A stretch of 52,939 nucleotides of DNA from NCBI RefSeq assembly GCF_022848905.1, contig NZ_JAFIRA010000024.1:1-52939 (forward strand). Reading direction: 5' to 3'. The translations under genes were made by a program, and so were the position numbers. The notes beneath the pieces were generated by a model. That model was not told where the DNA came from and searched no databases. It was given only the letters and a program-made list of their open reading frames with translations. Source of the stretch: Thermostichus vulcanus str. 'Rupite' (GTDB lineage: Bacteria; Cyanobacteriota; Cyanobacteriia; Thermostichales; Thermostichaceae). Positions 1 to 7,542 of the stretch are shown here, one piece after another (within the stretch, counting starts at the first letter, position 1; each line of letters starts with the position of its first letter).

Positions 1-1
1 G

Positions 2-994
2 CCCCCCCCTCCCGAACCAGAGTCGGAGCCGTCGGATCCCGAACCGGAGGATGACAATACAGAACCCCAACCGGAAAACAGCAGCCTGCCGGAAGAATTT
101 TTGTTCGACCCGGAAAGTGTTGCCCTCGATCCTCGCCTGTTGGCCTTTGCTCAATCTCTTAACCAACAGGGCAAAACGGGATCCCGCAGTTTGGTGTTCA
201 GTGCTGACCGGGGCCGTTATATCAAGCCCATTCTGCCCCAGGGATCCCACCCTCGGGTTGCCGTCGATGCCACCCTGCGGGCTGCCGCCCCCTACCAACA
301 GAGCCGCCGCCAAAAGCAACCGGGGCGAACGGTGATCGTGGAGCAAAGTGATATTCGCGCCAAGAAACTGGCTCGCAAAGCCGGGGCCTTGGTGATCTTT
401 GTGGTGGATGCCTCCGGTTCGATGGCCCTGAATCGGATGCAATCCGCTAAAGGCGCGGCACTGCGGTTACTGACGGAAGCCTACCAAAACCGCGATAAGG
501 TCGCCTTGATCGCGTTTCGTGGCGAAACCGCCGAGGTGCTGCTGCCCCCCACCCGCTCGATTGAGCTGGCCCGTCGTCGCCTAGAATCTCTGCCCTGTGG
601 CGGCGGATCCCCTTTGGCCCATGCCCTAACGCAAGCGGTACGGATGGGGGTGAATGCCCGTACTGCCGGAGATGTGGGCCAGGTGATGCTGGTGGCCCTT
701 ACCGATGGCCGCGGCAACATTCCCCTCAGTCGCTCTTTGGGCCAAAGCAAAGATGCAAAGGAATCTGAAGCCACCGACCTGAAACAGGAACTCCGTGACA
801 TTGCCCTGCGCATTCGGGCTCTCGGGTTGAAACTGCTGTTGATCGATTCCCAAAGCCGCTTTGTCACCACCGGTTTTAGCCAGGAGCTAGCCGAGCTAGC
901 AGGAGGGCGATATTTTCATCTGCCCCGGGCCACCGATCAGGGGATCGCGGCAGTGGCTCGTTCGGCCATTCAGGAAGGTCGGGGATCCCGTTGA
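2..994 (+). CDS. chlD: Magnesium chelatase subunit D, C-terminal part (5' end outside window)
   Basis: The reading frame is open from base 2, so this is the 3' part of a longer gene. It begins with a proline/acidic linker ([18 protein letters not shown]), typical of the hinge between the AAA+ and integrin-I halves of ChlD. A von Willebrand A-type domain with the MIDAS motif VVDASGSM (near base 400) and a later ALTDGRGN segment follows. ChlD forms the ChlI/ChlD/ChlH complex that inserts Mg2+ into protoporphyrin IX, the first committed step of chlorophyll synthesis. The N-terminal AAA+ half is not visible. An apparent TTG start at 101 lies inside the linker and is not the real start. GGGATCCC palindromes interrupt the frame several times (as GSR or GSH). 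Identification is secure. Confidence 0.95.
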   Translation, partial: PPPPEPESEPSDPEPEDDNTEPQPENSSLPEEFLFDPESVALDPRLLAFAQSLNQQGKTGSRSLVFSADRGRYIKPILPQGSHPRVAVDATLRAAAPYQQSRRQKQPGRTVIVEQSDIRAKKLARKAGALVIFVVDASGSMALNRMQSAKGAALRLLTEAYQNRDKVALIAFRGETAEVLLPPTRSIELARRRLESLPCGGGSPLAHALTQAVRMGVNARTAGDVGQVMLVALTDGRGNIPLSRSLGQSKDAKESEATDLKQELRDIALRIRALGLKLLLIDSQSRFVTTGFSQELAELAGGRYFHLPRATDQGIAAVARSAIQEGRGSR

Positions 995-1077
995 AGGTAA
1001 CGGAGGGCATTCTGAAGGCGGTTGTAACCTTTCTTAATAATTCGCTATGATTGGGCTAGACGATATCCACTTCTCCT

Positions 1078-1845
1078 ATGACCACAGGTCTCCTGCCGGA
1101 ACTGCCCCTCCAGAATCAAGCGGCTGTCGATTGGGTCAGCCGGGGCGTGGGTGCTGCCATCCGTGCTTTGTTCAAGCATTCGGAGCGACTGGAGGCCCGT
1201 GTGCGGGTGGAACCTGTGGCCAAGCTGCTGCAGGGATGTGTGGATGGCTTTGAGCTGCTGGGTCAGCACCTGCAGATGTACAACGGCCTCAGGCTTTCGG
1301 TATTAGAGTTATTCTCCAATTCGGTTGCCATCGATTTCAGCCAGATTTGGCAGGGCCGAGTCCGCCTACGGCAGCCCGTACAGGCCACCATGCGTGTGGT
1401 GCTCACAGAGTCTGATCTGGCTGAATCCTTCAATACACCCTTTGTGTTGGATAAGCTGGCTCAGGTGGAACCGGAGGGGCAATCCCTATCCTTTCAGCAG
1501 GTGCAGATTCGCATCACCCCAGATCGGCGGTTGCAGCTACGGGCAGATGTGCAGCAAGGGGCCGAGAATGCTCTAAAAGTCGGGTTCTCCAGTCGGATTG
1601 AGGTGCTCGACCGTCGCCGCATCCGTTTTGAGGATCCTGTGTTTGAGGGCGATGCGGATGGATTAGTCCTGAGCCGGGCCTTAGTTGATCACTTGAATGC
1701 ACTCCTAGATTTGGATCGATTGGCTCTGCAAGGTACCGAGTTGCGGGTGGATCGGGTGCGGCTCCAGCAGCAGCAGATGATCTTTTACGGCAGTGCCACC
1801 ATCGAGCGGTTCCCAACTCGGCAACCCCAATGGGCCGGTGCTTGA
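1078..1845 (+). CDS. DUF2993-family (LmeA-like) conserved protein
   Basis: A 255-residue protein from an ATG at 1078. It has no signal peptide or clear membrane segment. The pattern resembles the DUF2993 family common in cyanobacteria: an amphipathic N-terminus with a VAKLLQG segment, then alternating beta strands (VRLRQPVQATMRVVLTESDLAESFN) and a repeated lipid-binding-like fold. In actinobacteria, relatives such as LmeA act on envelope glycolipids. The cyanobacterial role is unknown to me, and I infer only a possible lipid- or membrane-associated function. The gene lies 83 bp after chlD on the same strand and is followed by a good intrinsic terminator at 1900-1940, so it probably ends a transcription unit. 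Confidence 0.6.
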   Translation: MTTGLLPELPLQNQAAVDWVSRGVGAAIRALFKHSERLEARVRVEPVAKLLQGCVDGFELLGQHLQMYNGLRLSVLELFSNSVAIDFSQIWQGRVRLRQPVQATMRVVLTESDLAESFNTPFVLDKLAQVEPEGQSLSFQQVQIRITPDRRLQLRADVQQGAENALKVGFSSRIEVLDRRRIRFEDPVFEGDADGLVLSRALVDHLNALLDLDRLALQGTELRVDRVRLQQQQMIFYGSATIERFPTRQPQWAGA

Positions 1846-1899
1846 CACCCTTCGAAGGAGCAGATATATTCAGTTGTGGTGAGGAGTGAAGAGAAGAAG

Positions 1900-1940
1900 C
1901 CTCTGGGGTCGAAACACGGACAGACTCCCAGAGGTTTTTT
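1900..1940 (+). terminator. Intrinsic terminator after the DUF2993 gene
   Basis: CCTCTGGG (1900-1907) pairs with CCCAGAGG (1927-1934), extended by GTC/GAC pairing, and six T residues follow directly (1935-1940). It faces the + strand. It ends only 30 bases before the likely TTG start of the next gene, so it could also act as an attenuator in that gene's leader. Confidence 0.75.
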
Positions 1941-1970
1941 CATGTTTGCCTACATAGTTGCCCACACGAA

Positions 1971-3068
1971 TTGCTCACTGAGATACCCCCTGACGTGCGC
2001 CCCAGTTTACGAGCACGCCTACTCCAGTTGTGGCACAACCGGTTTCCCCACAGCTTGCGCACCCAAGTGGCACTGGTGATTGCCAGTCTCTCTTTTGTGC
2101 CCAACTTGGTTTTGATCCTGTCGGTGCGTTGGATTTTGCCCGGTGCCCAGATCAGCGGCGAGGGGGTTGTGCTGTTGTTGCTGTGGATCCCATTGTTGGC
2201 AGGGCTTTCGGCAGCCGTAGGGTATGGGTTGTCTTCTCTCATTTTGCGACCTCTCACTCTGCTAGCGCGTGAGTTGGTGCATTTGGAAACGTTGCTCAAT
2301 CAGCCGGCGCGGTGGAACCTGTTGCTGCGGCCAGAGGATCCCCAGGAATCGCTGATCTTGCGGAGAGCTTTTGGCCATCTGCTGCGCCAGATTCAGACCG
2401 ATCAAATGCGGCGGGAAGCCTTTATGGCCACCCTGGTTCACGACTTGAAAACCCCTCTGATTGCCTTTGGGCACCTCCTCAGTGCCCTCAAACAAGAAGA
2501 TCTCGCACCGGAACAACGGCGTGCCCTGCTGGATCGCCTCTTGCAAGAGAATCAACACAATCTTTCGCTCGTGCAAAAAATGGTGGAAGCCCATCGCTTA
2601 GAGCGGGGGGAGATCACGCTGAACCCACAACCCTGCGATCTGGGATCCCTGGCCAGAAGAGTGACAGAGCGTATGGGATCCCTGGCCCAAGATCGAGATA
2701 TCCAATTGCGGGTGGAGGGGCAAGGATGGGGCAAGGCCGATGAGGCAGAGTTAGAACGGGCCTTGGTGAATCTGATTGATAACGCTTTGCGCTATGCCCG
2801 CCATGAAGTTGTACTCACGGTTATGCCTGAGCAAATACAAGTCCGGGATGATGGCCCTGGCTTGCCGGCTCCGCTAGAGGAATTGGCCCAGCCCTATGTC
2901 ACCCAGCCGATTCACATTGCCGGCCACCATTACCCGACTGGATCAGGAGGCCTGGGGCTGTATATTGCCAGGCGCATTCTACAAGCTCACGGGGGAGACT
3001 TGTGCTTGCTTGAGACGGGATCCCAGGGAACGACGCTGGCCCTAGTGTTGCAGTCTATGTTGCCGTAA
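1971..3068 (+). CDS. Two-TM sensor histidine kinase
   Basis: About 365 residues. Two hydrophobic segments near residues 30-55 and 63-90 enclose a very short extracytoplasmic loop. A HisKA dimerisation domain with H-box FMATLVHDLKTPL (about residue 155) and a HATPase domain with N-box LVNLIDNALRYA, DDGPGLP and GSGGLGLYIARR follow. The histidine, N, G1 and G2 boxes are all intact, so the kinase should be active. The almost absent sensor loop suggests intramembrane sensing or a protein partner. No response regulator gene is adjacent. The start is uncertain: TTG at 1971 fits the frame but has no clear ribosome binding site, and in-frame GTG codons follow within 100 bases. The next gene downstream encodes a Fur-family regulator with its own promoter candidate. 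Confidence 0.85.
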   Translation: MLTEIPPDVRPSLRARLLQLWHNRFPHSLRTQVALVIASLSFVPNLVLILSVRWILPGAQISGEGVVLLLLWIPLLAGLSAAVGYGLSSLILRPLTLLARELVHLETLLNQPARWNLLLRPEDPQESLILRRAFGHLLRQIQTDQMRREAFMATLVHDLKTPLIAFGHLLSALKQEDLAPEQRRALLDRLLQENQHNLSLVQKMVEAHRLERGEITLNPQPCDLGSLARRVTERMGSLAQDRDIQLRVEGQGWGKADEAELERALVNLIDNALRYARHEVVLTVMPEQIQVRDDGPGLPAPLEELAQPYVTQPIHIAGHHYPTGSGGLGLYIARRILQAHGGDLCLLETGSQGTTLALVLQSMLP

Positions 3069-3079
3069 CCCAGGATCCC

Positions 3080-3128
3080 TTGGGCAACTGAGGCAAGTAG
3101 GGTTACTATCAAGTTATTATCAATTAAC
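3080..3128 (+). promoter_or_regulatory. Promoter and Fur-type palindrome upstream of the Fur-family gene
   Basis: TTGGGC (3080-3085) and TACTAT (3104-3109) are separated by 18 bases. Just downstream, GTTATTATCAATTAAC (3113-3128) is an imperfect 16-bp inverted repeat of A/T-rich character, like Fur/PerR/Zur boxes. Its position over the expected start site suggests autorepression by the gene it precedes. This is inference from sequence only. Confidence 0.4.
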
Positions 3129-3178
3129 TGTCTTATTGACTGTTGCGGCGACCTTGCCCAACAGGGGGGGGCGGCACT

Positions 3179-3625
3179 ATGGTCTACACCGAAGAAGCCT
3201 TCAAAGCAGAGCTGAATGCCAAAGGTTGGCGATCGACTCGGCAGCGGGAGATCATCCTCCAGACCTTTCAAAACTTGCCTGAAGGGACTCACCTGAGCGC
3301 CGAAGAACTGCACGAAAAGCTACGTGAAGCAGGTCACAACATCAGTCTTTCCACTATTTATCGTACCGTCAAGCTGATGGCTCGTATGGGCATTTTGCGG
3401 GAGCTGGAACTGACAGAAGGTCACAAGCACTACGAGATCAACCAACCCGCTCCCCACCACCATCACCACTTGGTTTGCGTGAAAACCAACCAGGTGATCG
3501 AGTTCAAAAATAGCGCTATCCTCGGCATTACCCAGAAGGTGGCAGAAAAGTATGGCTTTAAGGTGCTCGACTGTCAGCTCACCATCATCGGGATTAGTCC
3601 GGAGGGGCAACGCTCGATTTTGTAG
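3179..3625 (+). CDS. Fur-family transcriptional regulator (Zur/PerR-like), structural Zn cysteines missing
   Basis: A 148-residue winged-helix metalloregulator. ATG 3179 is chosen over an upstream in-frame TTG (3143) because family similarity starts at MVYTEEAFKAELNAKGWRST. The DNA-binding helix is ISLSTIYRTVKLMARMGIL and the metal-sensing histidine run is GHKHYEIN...APHHHHHLVC. Cyanobacterial Fur/Zur/PerR proteins normally carry two CxxC pairs for a structural zinc. Here the first reads CVKTN and the second reads SPEGQRS, so three of four cysteines are gone, and only one other Cys (LDCQL) remains. Regulatory metal ligands look intact. It probably controls metal uptake or peroxide defence, but which metal cannot be told. 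The gene is followed closely, and convergently, by lgt. Confidence 0.85.
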   Translation: MVYTEEAFKAELNAKGWRSTRQREIILQTFQNLPEGTHLSAEELHEKLREAGHNISLSTIYRTVKLMARMGILRELELTEGHKHYEINQPAPHHHHHLVCVKTNQVIEFKNSAILGITQKVAEKYGFKVLDCQLTIIGISPEGQRSIL

Positions 3626-3645
3626 GGTGACCTAACCTCCTACAG

Positions 3646-4794
3646 CTAACTCTCTTGGGCCAGTCCTTCCCCAGAGGGATCCCGACCTTCCAACCGACAG
3701 AACAATTTCCGCAGAATCAGCTCCCGCTGGCCAATGGAAAGGGAGGGAGCAAGAGTACTGGGAAAGTGGGGCATAGCAAGCGTGACCCGATCCAGTAAGT
3801 CCGCACGCCTTTGTTTTTGTTGAATCGACCAGGCCCGTTCCAAAAGATTTTGGGCTGCTTCCGGCTCCAGACCTGCCTCTTTCGAGAGCCAAGCCGCCAG
3901 TTGTTCCAGGTCGGGGTCGAAACGTAGCCGATACATATAAATCAACATACCGATCCCGATCACGAGCCCCAGGCCACTGGCGATGTAGGCCACCTTGATC
4001 GAGGTGCCTGGCAGATAGGCCACCGCTGAGACGCGCAACATTTCATACGGGATCCGAATCAAGCTATAACCGACCACATAGGTCCAAACCCAAGTGCCAT
4101 CCTTAAGTTTGGGCGCCCGCCAGAACATCCCCATCAGCAGGGCAAACAACAGCAGATTCAGGATGCTTTCGTAGAAGAAGATCGGGTGGAAAAACTCGAA
4201 CTGGCTGTACTGCGGTTCGCGGGCTTGGGGAGGGATGTACACCCGCAATGGCCAAGCACTGCCCGGAGGGAGGGGGGCTCCATAGGCTTCTGAGTTGAAA
4301 AAATTTCCCCAACGCCCAATCGCTTGGCCCAAGATCAACCCAGGGGTGAGAACATCGGCATATTTCCAACCGTTGATACCGGTGGCGCGGCAGTAGAAGT
4401 AGAGGGCAAGACTACCAGCCAGCACCCCACCATGGATAATGATGCCCCCCTGCCAAATGGCGAAGGCCGAGAGCGGGTTATCGCTAAACTCTGACCAATG
4501 GGTGAGCACGTAGTAGAGCCTGGCCCCCACAAATCCAGAGACCACCAGCCACAGAGCCAACATTTCTACTCGTTCGCTGGCTTTGCCCGGTTCTTTCTCC
4601 AGGTGCCGCGCTTCCGCCAGCCTCTTAGTCAAGATCAAGCCAATCAACACTGCTGCCGCCATTAACAGCCCGTACCAGCGCAAACCCAAGCCCCCCACCC
4701 CAGGAGTCTCAACAGGAAAACGGAAGACAAATTCCCCTGGAGAACTGAAGGTGAGGCCCAACAGCCCGGGATCCCATGAGTTCATCAACAACAT
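3646..4794 (-). CDS. lgt: Prolipoprotein diacylglyceryl transferase with C-terminal extension
   Basis: An integral inner-membrane enzyme that moves diacylglycerol from phosphatidylglycerol to the lipobox cysteine of prolipoproteins, the first step of lipoprotein maturation (LspA at 18.0-18.5 kb is the second). The Lgt signature GQAIGRWGNFFNSEAYG and HGGVLAG are present, with about seven hydrophobic segments. The usual length is about 270-290 residues. This one, from ATG 4794, has 382, because some 85 charged residues follow the last membrane helix (from FDPDLEQLAAW), predicted to be cytoplasmic and helical. The start at 4794 is preferred over 4905 because the extra N-terminus has no family similarity. 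It is convergent with the Fur-family gene. Confidence 0.93.
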   Translation of the reverse strand: MLLMNSWDPGLLGLTFSSPGEFVFRFPVETPGVGGLGLRWYGLLMAAAVLIGLILTKRLAEARHLEKEPGKASERVEMLALWLVVSGFVGARLYYVLTHWSEFSDNPLSAFAIWQGGIIIHGGVLAGSLALYFYCRATGINGWKYADVLTPGLILGQAIGRWGNFFNSEAYGAPLPPGSAWPLRVYIPPQAREPQYSQFEFFHPIFFYESILNLLLFALLMGMFWRAPKLKDGTWVWTYVVGYSLIRIPYEMLRVSAVAYLPGTSIKVAYIASGLGLVIGIGMLIYMYRLRFDPDLEQLAAWLSKEAGLEPEAAQNLLERAWSIQQKQRRADLLDRVTLAMPHFPSTLAPSLSIGQRELILRKLFCRLEGRDPSGEGLAQES

Positions 4795-4882
4795 GCTTTG
4801 CACCACAACCCTTCTCAACTCAACCCAAGGCATACCCCACTCAGGGATCCTTTTTGTCCCATCCGAAGCGCCAACCCCACCC

Positions 4883-5143
4883 TCAACTGCCCGACAAAGG
4901 CACATTCAAACTGGCCAACAGGGCTTGAAATCGTTTGTTTTTGCGCAAGCGATCCAAGTCGGGATCCGTGCGGGCGGCAGGCCCATCCTTCTGGGGGTTC
5001 AGCCGAATAGCCTCGGCAATACAGTCTATCGCTTCACGGGCGCGTCCCATAAAGGCATGGATGATGGAACTTCTGCGCCAGCGACAACACTCTCCAGACC
5101 AGAATAAACAAGGGGGTGGAAATTTGCTCTCTCTGGCTTCCAT
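4883..5143 (-). pseudogene. Remnant of a TPR-repeat protein
   Basis: An 86-codon minus-strand frame between lgt and rpmI. Its last half reads like the end of a cyanobacterial TPR protein: MGRAREAIDCIAEAIRLNP is one TPR helix pair, followed by DPDLDRLRKNKRFQALL, a common closing motif of such proteins. The first 30 residues (MEARESKFPPPCLFWSGECC) look random, and no further TPR units are found upstream in any frame. I read this as a decayed gene fragment. A short live gene is possible but less likely. Confidence 0.35.
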
Positions 5144-5153
5144 GCTTTATGAT
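5124..5153 (+). promoter_or_regulatory. Candidate promoter for rpmI-rplT
   Basis: TTGCTC (5124-5129) and TATGAT (5148-5153) are spaced by 18 bases and lie 50 bases before the rpmI start. The -10 box matches the consensus at five of six positions and the -35 is weak. The rest of the 4795-5203 interval holds only the TPR remnant. Confidence 0.4.
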
Positions 5154-5203
5154 GGGGGACTGTGACCTTTAGCTCCAGCCGTAGGCATTCTACGGTCATT
5201 GTC

Positions 5204-5404
5204 ATGCCCAAAATCAAAACCCGTAAGGGGGCAGCCAAGCGCTTTCGCCTCACTGGCAGCGGCAAATTTATGCGTCGCAAGGCCGGGCACAACCACCTGT
5301 TCGAGCACAAAACCACCAACCGCAAACGCAAATTGGCGGGAGTGGCCCTCGTGGATAAGCGGGATGCAGGCAATGTGCGCCTGATGCTGCCCAATACCCA
5401 TTAG
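5204..5404 (+). CDS. rpmI: 50S ribosomal protein L35
   Basis: A 66-residue, very basic protein starting [20 protein letters not shown], which is diagnostic of bL35. The ATG at 5204 is the family start; an earlier in-frame start at 5162 would add a non-conserved tail. L35 is a component of the large ribosomal subunit. It is followed after 114 bp by rplT, the usual partner. The translation initiation factor gene infC, often upstream in other bacteria, is not here. Confidence 0.97.
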   Translation: MPKIKTRKGAAKRFRLTGSGKFMRRKAGHNHLFEHKTTNRKRKLAGVALVDKRDAGNVRLMLPNTH

Positions 5405-5414
5405 GATTGCCTGA

Positions 5415-5456
5415 GCCGCTGGAACTTTTCCCTTAGGGTTCCAGAGGAATGGCGGC
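5415..5456 (+). promoter_or_regulatory. Stem-loop between rpmI and rplT (possible L20 control element)
   Basis: CTGGAAC (5419-5425) pairs with GTTCCAG (5438-5444) over a 12-base loop. Outside it, GCCGC (5415-5419) can pair with GCGGC (5452-5456) across a one-sided AGGAATG bulge, the two stems sharing base 5419. No T-run follows, so it is not a standard terminator. L20 represses its own operon through mRNA structures in other bacteria. A similar role here is inference. Confidence 0.4.
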
Positions 5457-5518
5457 TAGGGATCCTTGGGCTTGTTTGCTGTCTGATACCTAAATATTCG
5501 TACATTCGAGTACCGACC

Positions 5519-5875
5519 ATGAGAGTAAAACGGGGCAATGTAGCCCGCAAACGCCGCAAGAAAATCCTGAAGCTGGCCAAAGGCTTCCGGGGAGCAGGTT
5601 CAAAGCTGTTCCGCACCGCCAATCAGCAGGTGATGAAGGCTTTGCGCAGTGCCTATCGGGATCGCCGCCGTAAGAAGCGGGATTTTCGTAAGCTGTGGAT
5701 TGCCCGCATCAATGCTGCCACCCGCGCTCAGGGTTTGCGCTACAGCGAGTTCATCGATGGTCTGAAGAAATCCGATATCCAGCTGAATCGTAAAATGTTG
5801 GCCCGCTTAGCCATGTTGGATCCAGAGGCGTTCACCCAGGTGATCGCTGAGGCACGTCAGTCTCGGGCTTCTTAG
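5519..5875 (+). CDS. rplT: 50S ribosomal protein L20
   Basis: 118 residues. The N-terminus [20 protein letters not shown] and the C-terminal globular part ([20 protein letters not shown]) are standard bL20. L20 binds 23S rRNA early in large-subunit assembly and often acts as a translational repressor of its own operon. One residue is missing after the initiator Met compared with the frequent MTRVKRG start. The stop is only five bases from the ATG of the next gene, a solute-binding protein, so the two are probably co-transcribed, which is an unusual pairing. Confidence 0.97.
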   Translation: MRVKRGNVARKRRKKILKLAKGFRGAGSKLFRTANQQVMKALRSAYRDRRRKKRDFRKLWIARINAATRAQGLRYSEFIDGLKKSDIQLNRKMLARLAMLDPEAFTQVIAEARQSRAS

Positions 5876-5880
5876 TCAAA

Positions 5881-6663
5881 ATGGGATCCCTGTCTCGGCT
5901 AATCCGCTCTCTGATGATGGGGGCGGCTTTGTGTTGCTTACACGGGATCCCTGTGATTGCTCGCCCTTGGGCAGAGATTGTCGCCTCTGGGCAAGTCCGC
6001 GTTGCCGTGAAAGACAACCTGAGACCGTTGGGCTTTCGGGATCTGGAAGGGGAGTTACAGGGGTTTGAGATTGAGCTGGCACAGGAGATTGGATCCCGAC
6101 TCTTGGGCTCTGAACAGGTGGTCGAGTTGATTCCAGTTTCTAACTTGGAACGGCTGGAGGTGTTGATAGAAAACAGGGTAGATCTGGCCATTGCCCAGAT
6201 TGGCATCACTCCAGATCGGGCGCGGCAGGTGGATTTTACCTCGGCTTACTATCAGGATGGCCCCAGCTTAGTGGTGGCTCGATCCAGCGGGTGGGAGCGC
6301 TGGTCGGATTTGCGGGGTGGTCGTGTTGCCGTTTTGCAGGGATCCAGCGCCATCCCTTACCTAAACCGCTACCTGCCAGGGGTGGAGTTGGTGGCAGTGG
6401 ATTCCTATGTCATGGGAGCCGAATTGCTCTTGGCGGGAGAAGTCCAGGCGTGGGCGGCGGATCGCTCGATACTGGCGGGATGGTTAGCAGAGCATCCTGA
6501 CTATCAGTTTTTGGGATCCCCTTTGGCCACCGTTGGGCTGGGCATTGCCATGTCAAAGGGGCTAGATCAAGCCGAATTGCGACTACGGGTGCGCCGAGAA
6601 TTGGAGGAATTGCGGGCTTCTGGTTGGTTGGCAGAACGTGCTCAGGCTTGGGGGTTACCGTGA
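5881..6663 (+). CDS. Periplasmic solute-binding protein, family 3 (amino-acid type)
   Basis: 260 residues. An N-terminal signal peptide (basic start, hydrophobic MMGAALCCLHGIPVIA, likely cleavage near ARP-WA) precedes a two-lobed SBP_bac_3 domain. Family landmarks are GQVRVAVKDNLRPLGFRD, LQGFEIELAQEIG, VDLAIAQIGITPDRARQVDFT and the substrate-contact region SSAIPYLNRYLP. Such proteins capture polar amino acids or similar small ligands for ABC importers, or serve as sensors. No permease or ATPase gene is adjacent, so the partner must be elsewhere. The start lies five bases after rplT with no clear ribosome binding site, and translational coupling is possible. Confidence 0.85.
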   Translation: MGSLSRLIRSLMMGAALCCLHGIPVIARPWAEIVASGQVRVAVKDNLRPLGFRDLEGELQGFEIELAQEIGSRLLGSEQVVELIPVSNLERLEVLIENRVDLAIAQIGITPDRARQVDFTSAYYQDGPSLVVARSSGWERWSDLRGGRVAVLQGSSAIPYLNRYLPGVELVAVDSYVMGAELLLAGEVQAWAADRSILAGWLAEHPDYQFLGSPLATVGLGIAMSKGLDQAELRLRVRRELEELRASGWLAERAQAWGLP

Positions 6664-6727
6664 TCTTTTACGGATCATGTGGGTATTTGGGGTGACTGGG
6701 CACTGCTTAACTAGGCTGTTCTTGTCT

Positions 6728-7534
6728 TCAGAGAATCTCAGCAGCTAGGAACAGGCGTTGGTGCTCGGCGGGGATCCGCTCTCGTTCAGCGGCAGGGATG
6801 ACCAGGGGAGGTTGTTGGATGTAATTGACGGGATCCCGAAACCAAGCCCGGCTGTAGGTGTTGTAGAGCAGGGGGCGTGGGGCAGCAGAACGATTGGCTC
6901 GACCCAGATGAATGAGGCGGTAATCGAAAATAAGACAGGATCCCTTGGCAATCGGCGGATCCACGTAGGGCATTTGCTTGGCCAGTTCTCTGTAATGAGC
7001 ATCAAAGACGGCGTGGCTGCCGGGCCAAAGACGGGTCATGCCATTTTCTTCGTTGACATCCACCAAAGGAATGAGCAGATTGAGAGCATAGCAGGGGAGG
7101 ATGGCATCCAACATCTCATCCCCAAACAAATGAGAGAGATCCCGGTGTACCTGTTGATCTGCGGATCCCGGCAGAGAAACCACTGCCCCAAACCCACTTA
7201 AAAGCAGCTCCGGCCCCAAAATCCGCTTTAGAATCGGCAAGAGCAAGGGATGGGCGTAAAAGAGGGGATCGTTAAAGGGTGGCTCTAGGCGAACGGTCAC
7301 CATCACCCGTTTGTTGCCGACCAAAAGGGCATCGGCGTGACTGGCACTGCTGCAGTACTGGCTGTAGGTTTCCAGAAATGCCCCGTGCAGAGTGTCAATC
7401 GCCTCCGGCTCAAAGACCTCTTGTAATAGAAGATATCCCTCAGAGGAAAACAATTGAAAAGCTTGTTCCACAGTTGTTAGTTGTGGAATTTGAGCCGCCT
7501 TTTCTTCAGGGCTAAACTGCAACTGCGCTAGCAT
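6728..7534 (-). CDS. Phytanoyl-CoA dioxygenase (PhyH)-family Fe(II)/2-oxoglutarate oxygenase
   Basis: 268 residues. The facial-triad HxD is visible in QVHRDLSHLFGDEM, with the distal His probably in RLIHLGRANRS and the 2-oxoglutarate-binding Arg in APRPLLYNTYSR. PhyH-family enzymes hydroxylate lipids and secondary metabolites; the substrate here is unknown. The ATG lies eight bases after the trpE stop. An AGGAG inside the last trpE codons, plus a nearer GAGG, serve as ribosome binding site, so the gene is coupled to trpE. No tryptophan-derived pathway gene is next to it to explain the pairing. Confidence 0.8.
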   Translation of the reverse strand: MLAQLQFSPEEKAAQIPQLTTVEQAFQLFSSEGYLLLQEVFEPEAIDTLHGAFLETYSQYCSSASHADALLVGNKRVMVTVRLEPPFNDPLFYAHPLLLPILKRILGPELLLSGFGAVVSLPGSADQQVHRDLSHLFGDEMLDAILPCYALNLLIPLVDVNEENGMTRLWPGSHAVFDAHYRELAKQMPYVDPPIAKGSCLIFDYRLIHLGRANRSAAPRPLLYNTYSRAWFRDPVNYIQQPPLVIPAAERERIPAEHQRLFLAAEIL

Positions 7535-7542
7535 TTTCCTCG

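Noticed and set aside
51-335. 94-codon frame at the left edge
   Set aside because: Overlaps chlD in another frame; the chlD frame carries the conserved sequence.
1876-2079. 67-codon frame over the terminator and kinase start
   Set aside because: It crosses the terminator hairpin and overlaps the kinase N-terminus in another frame, with no conserved sequence.
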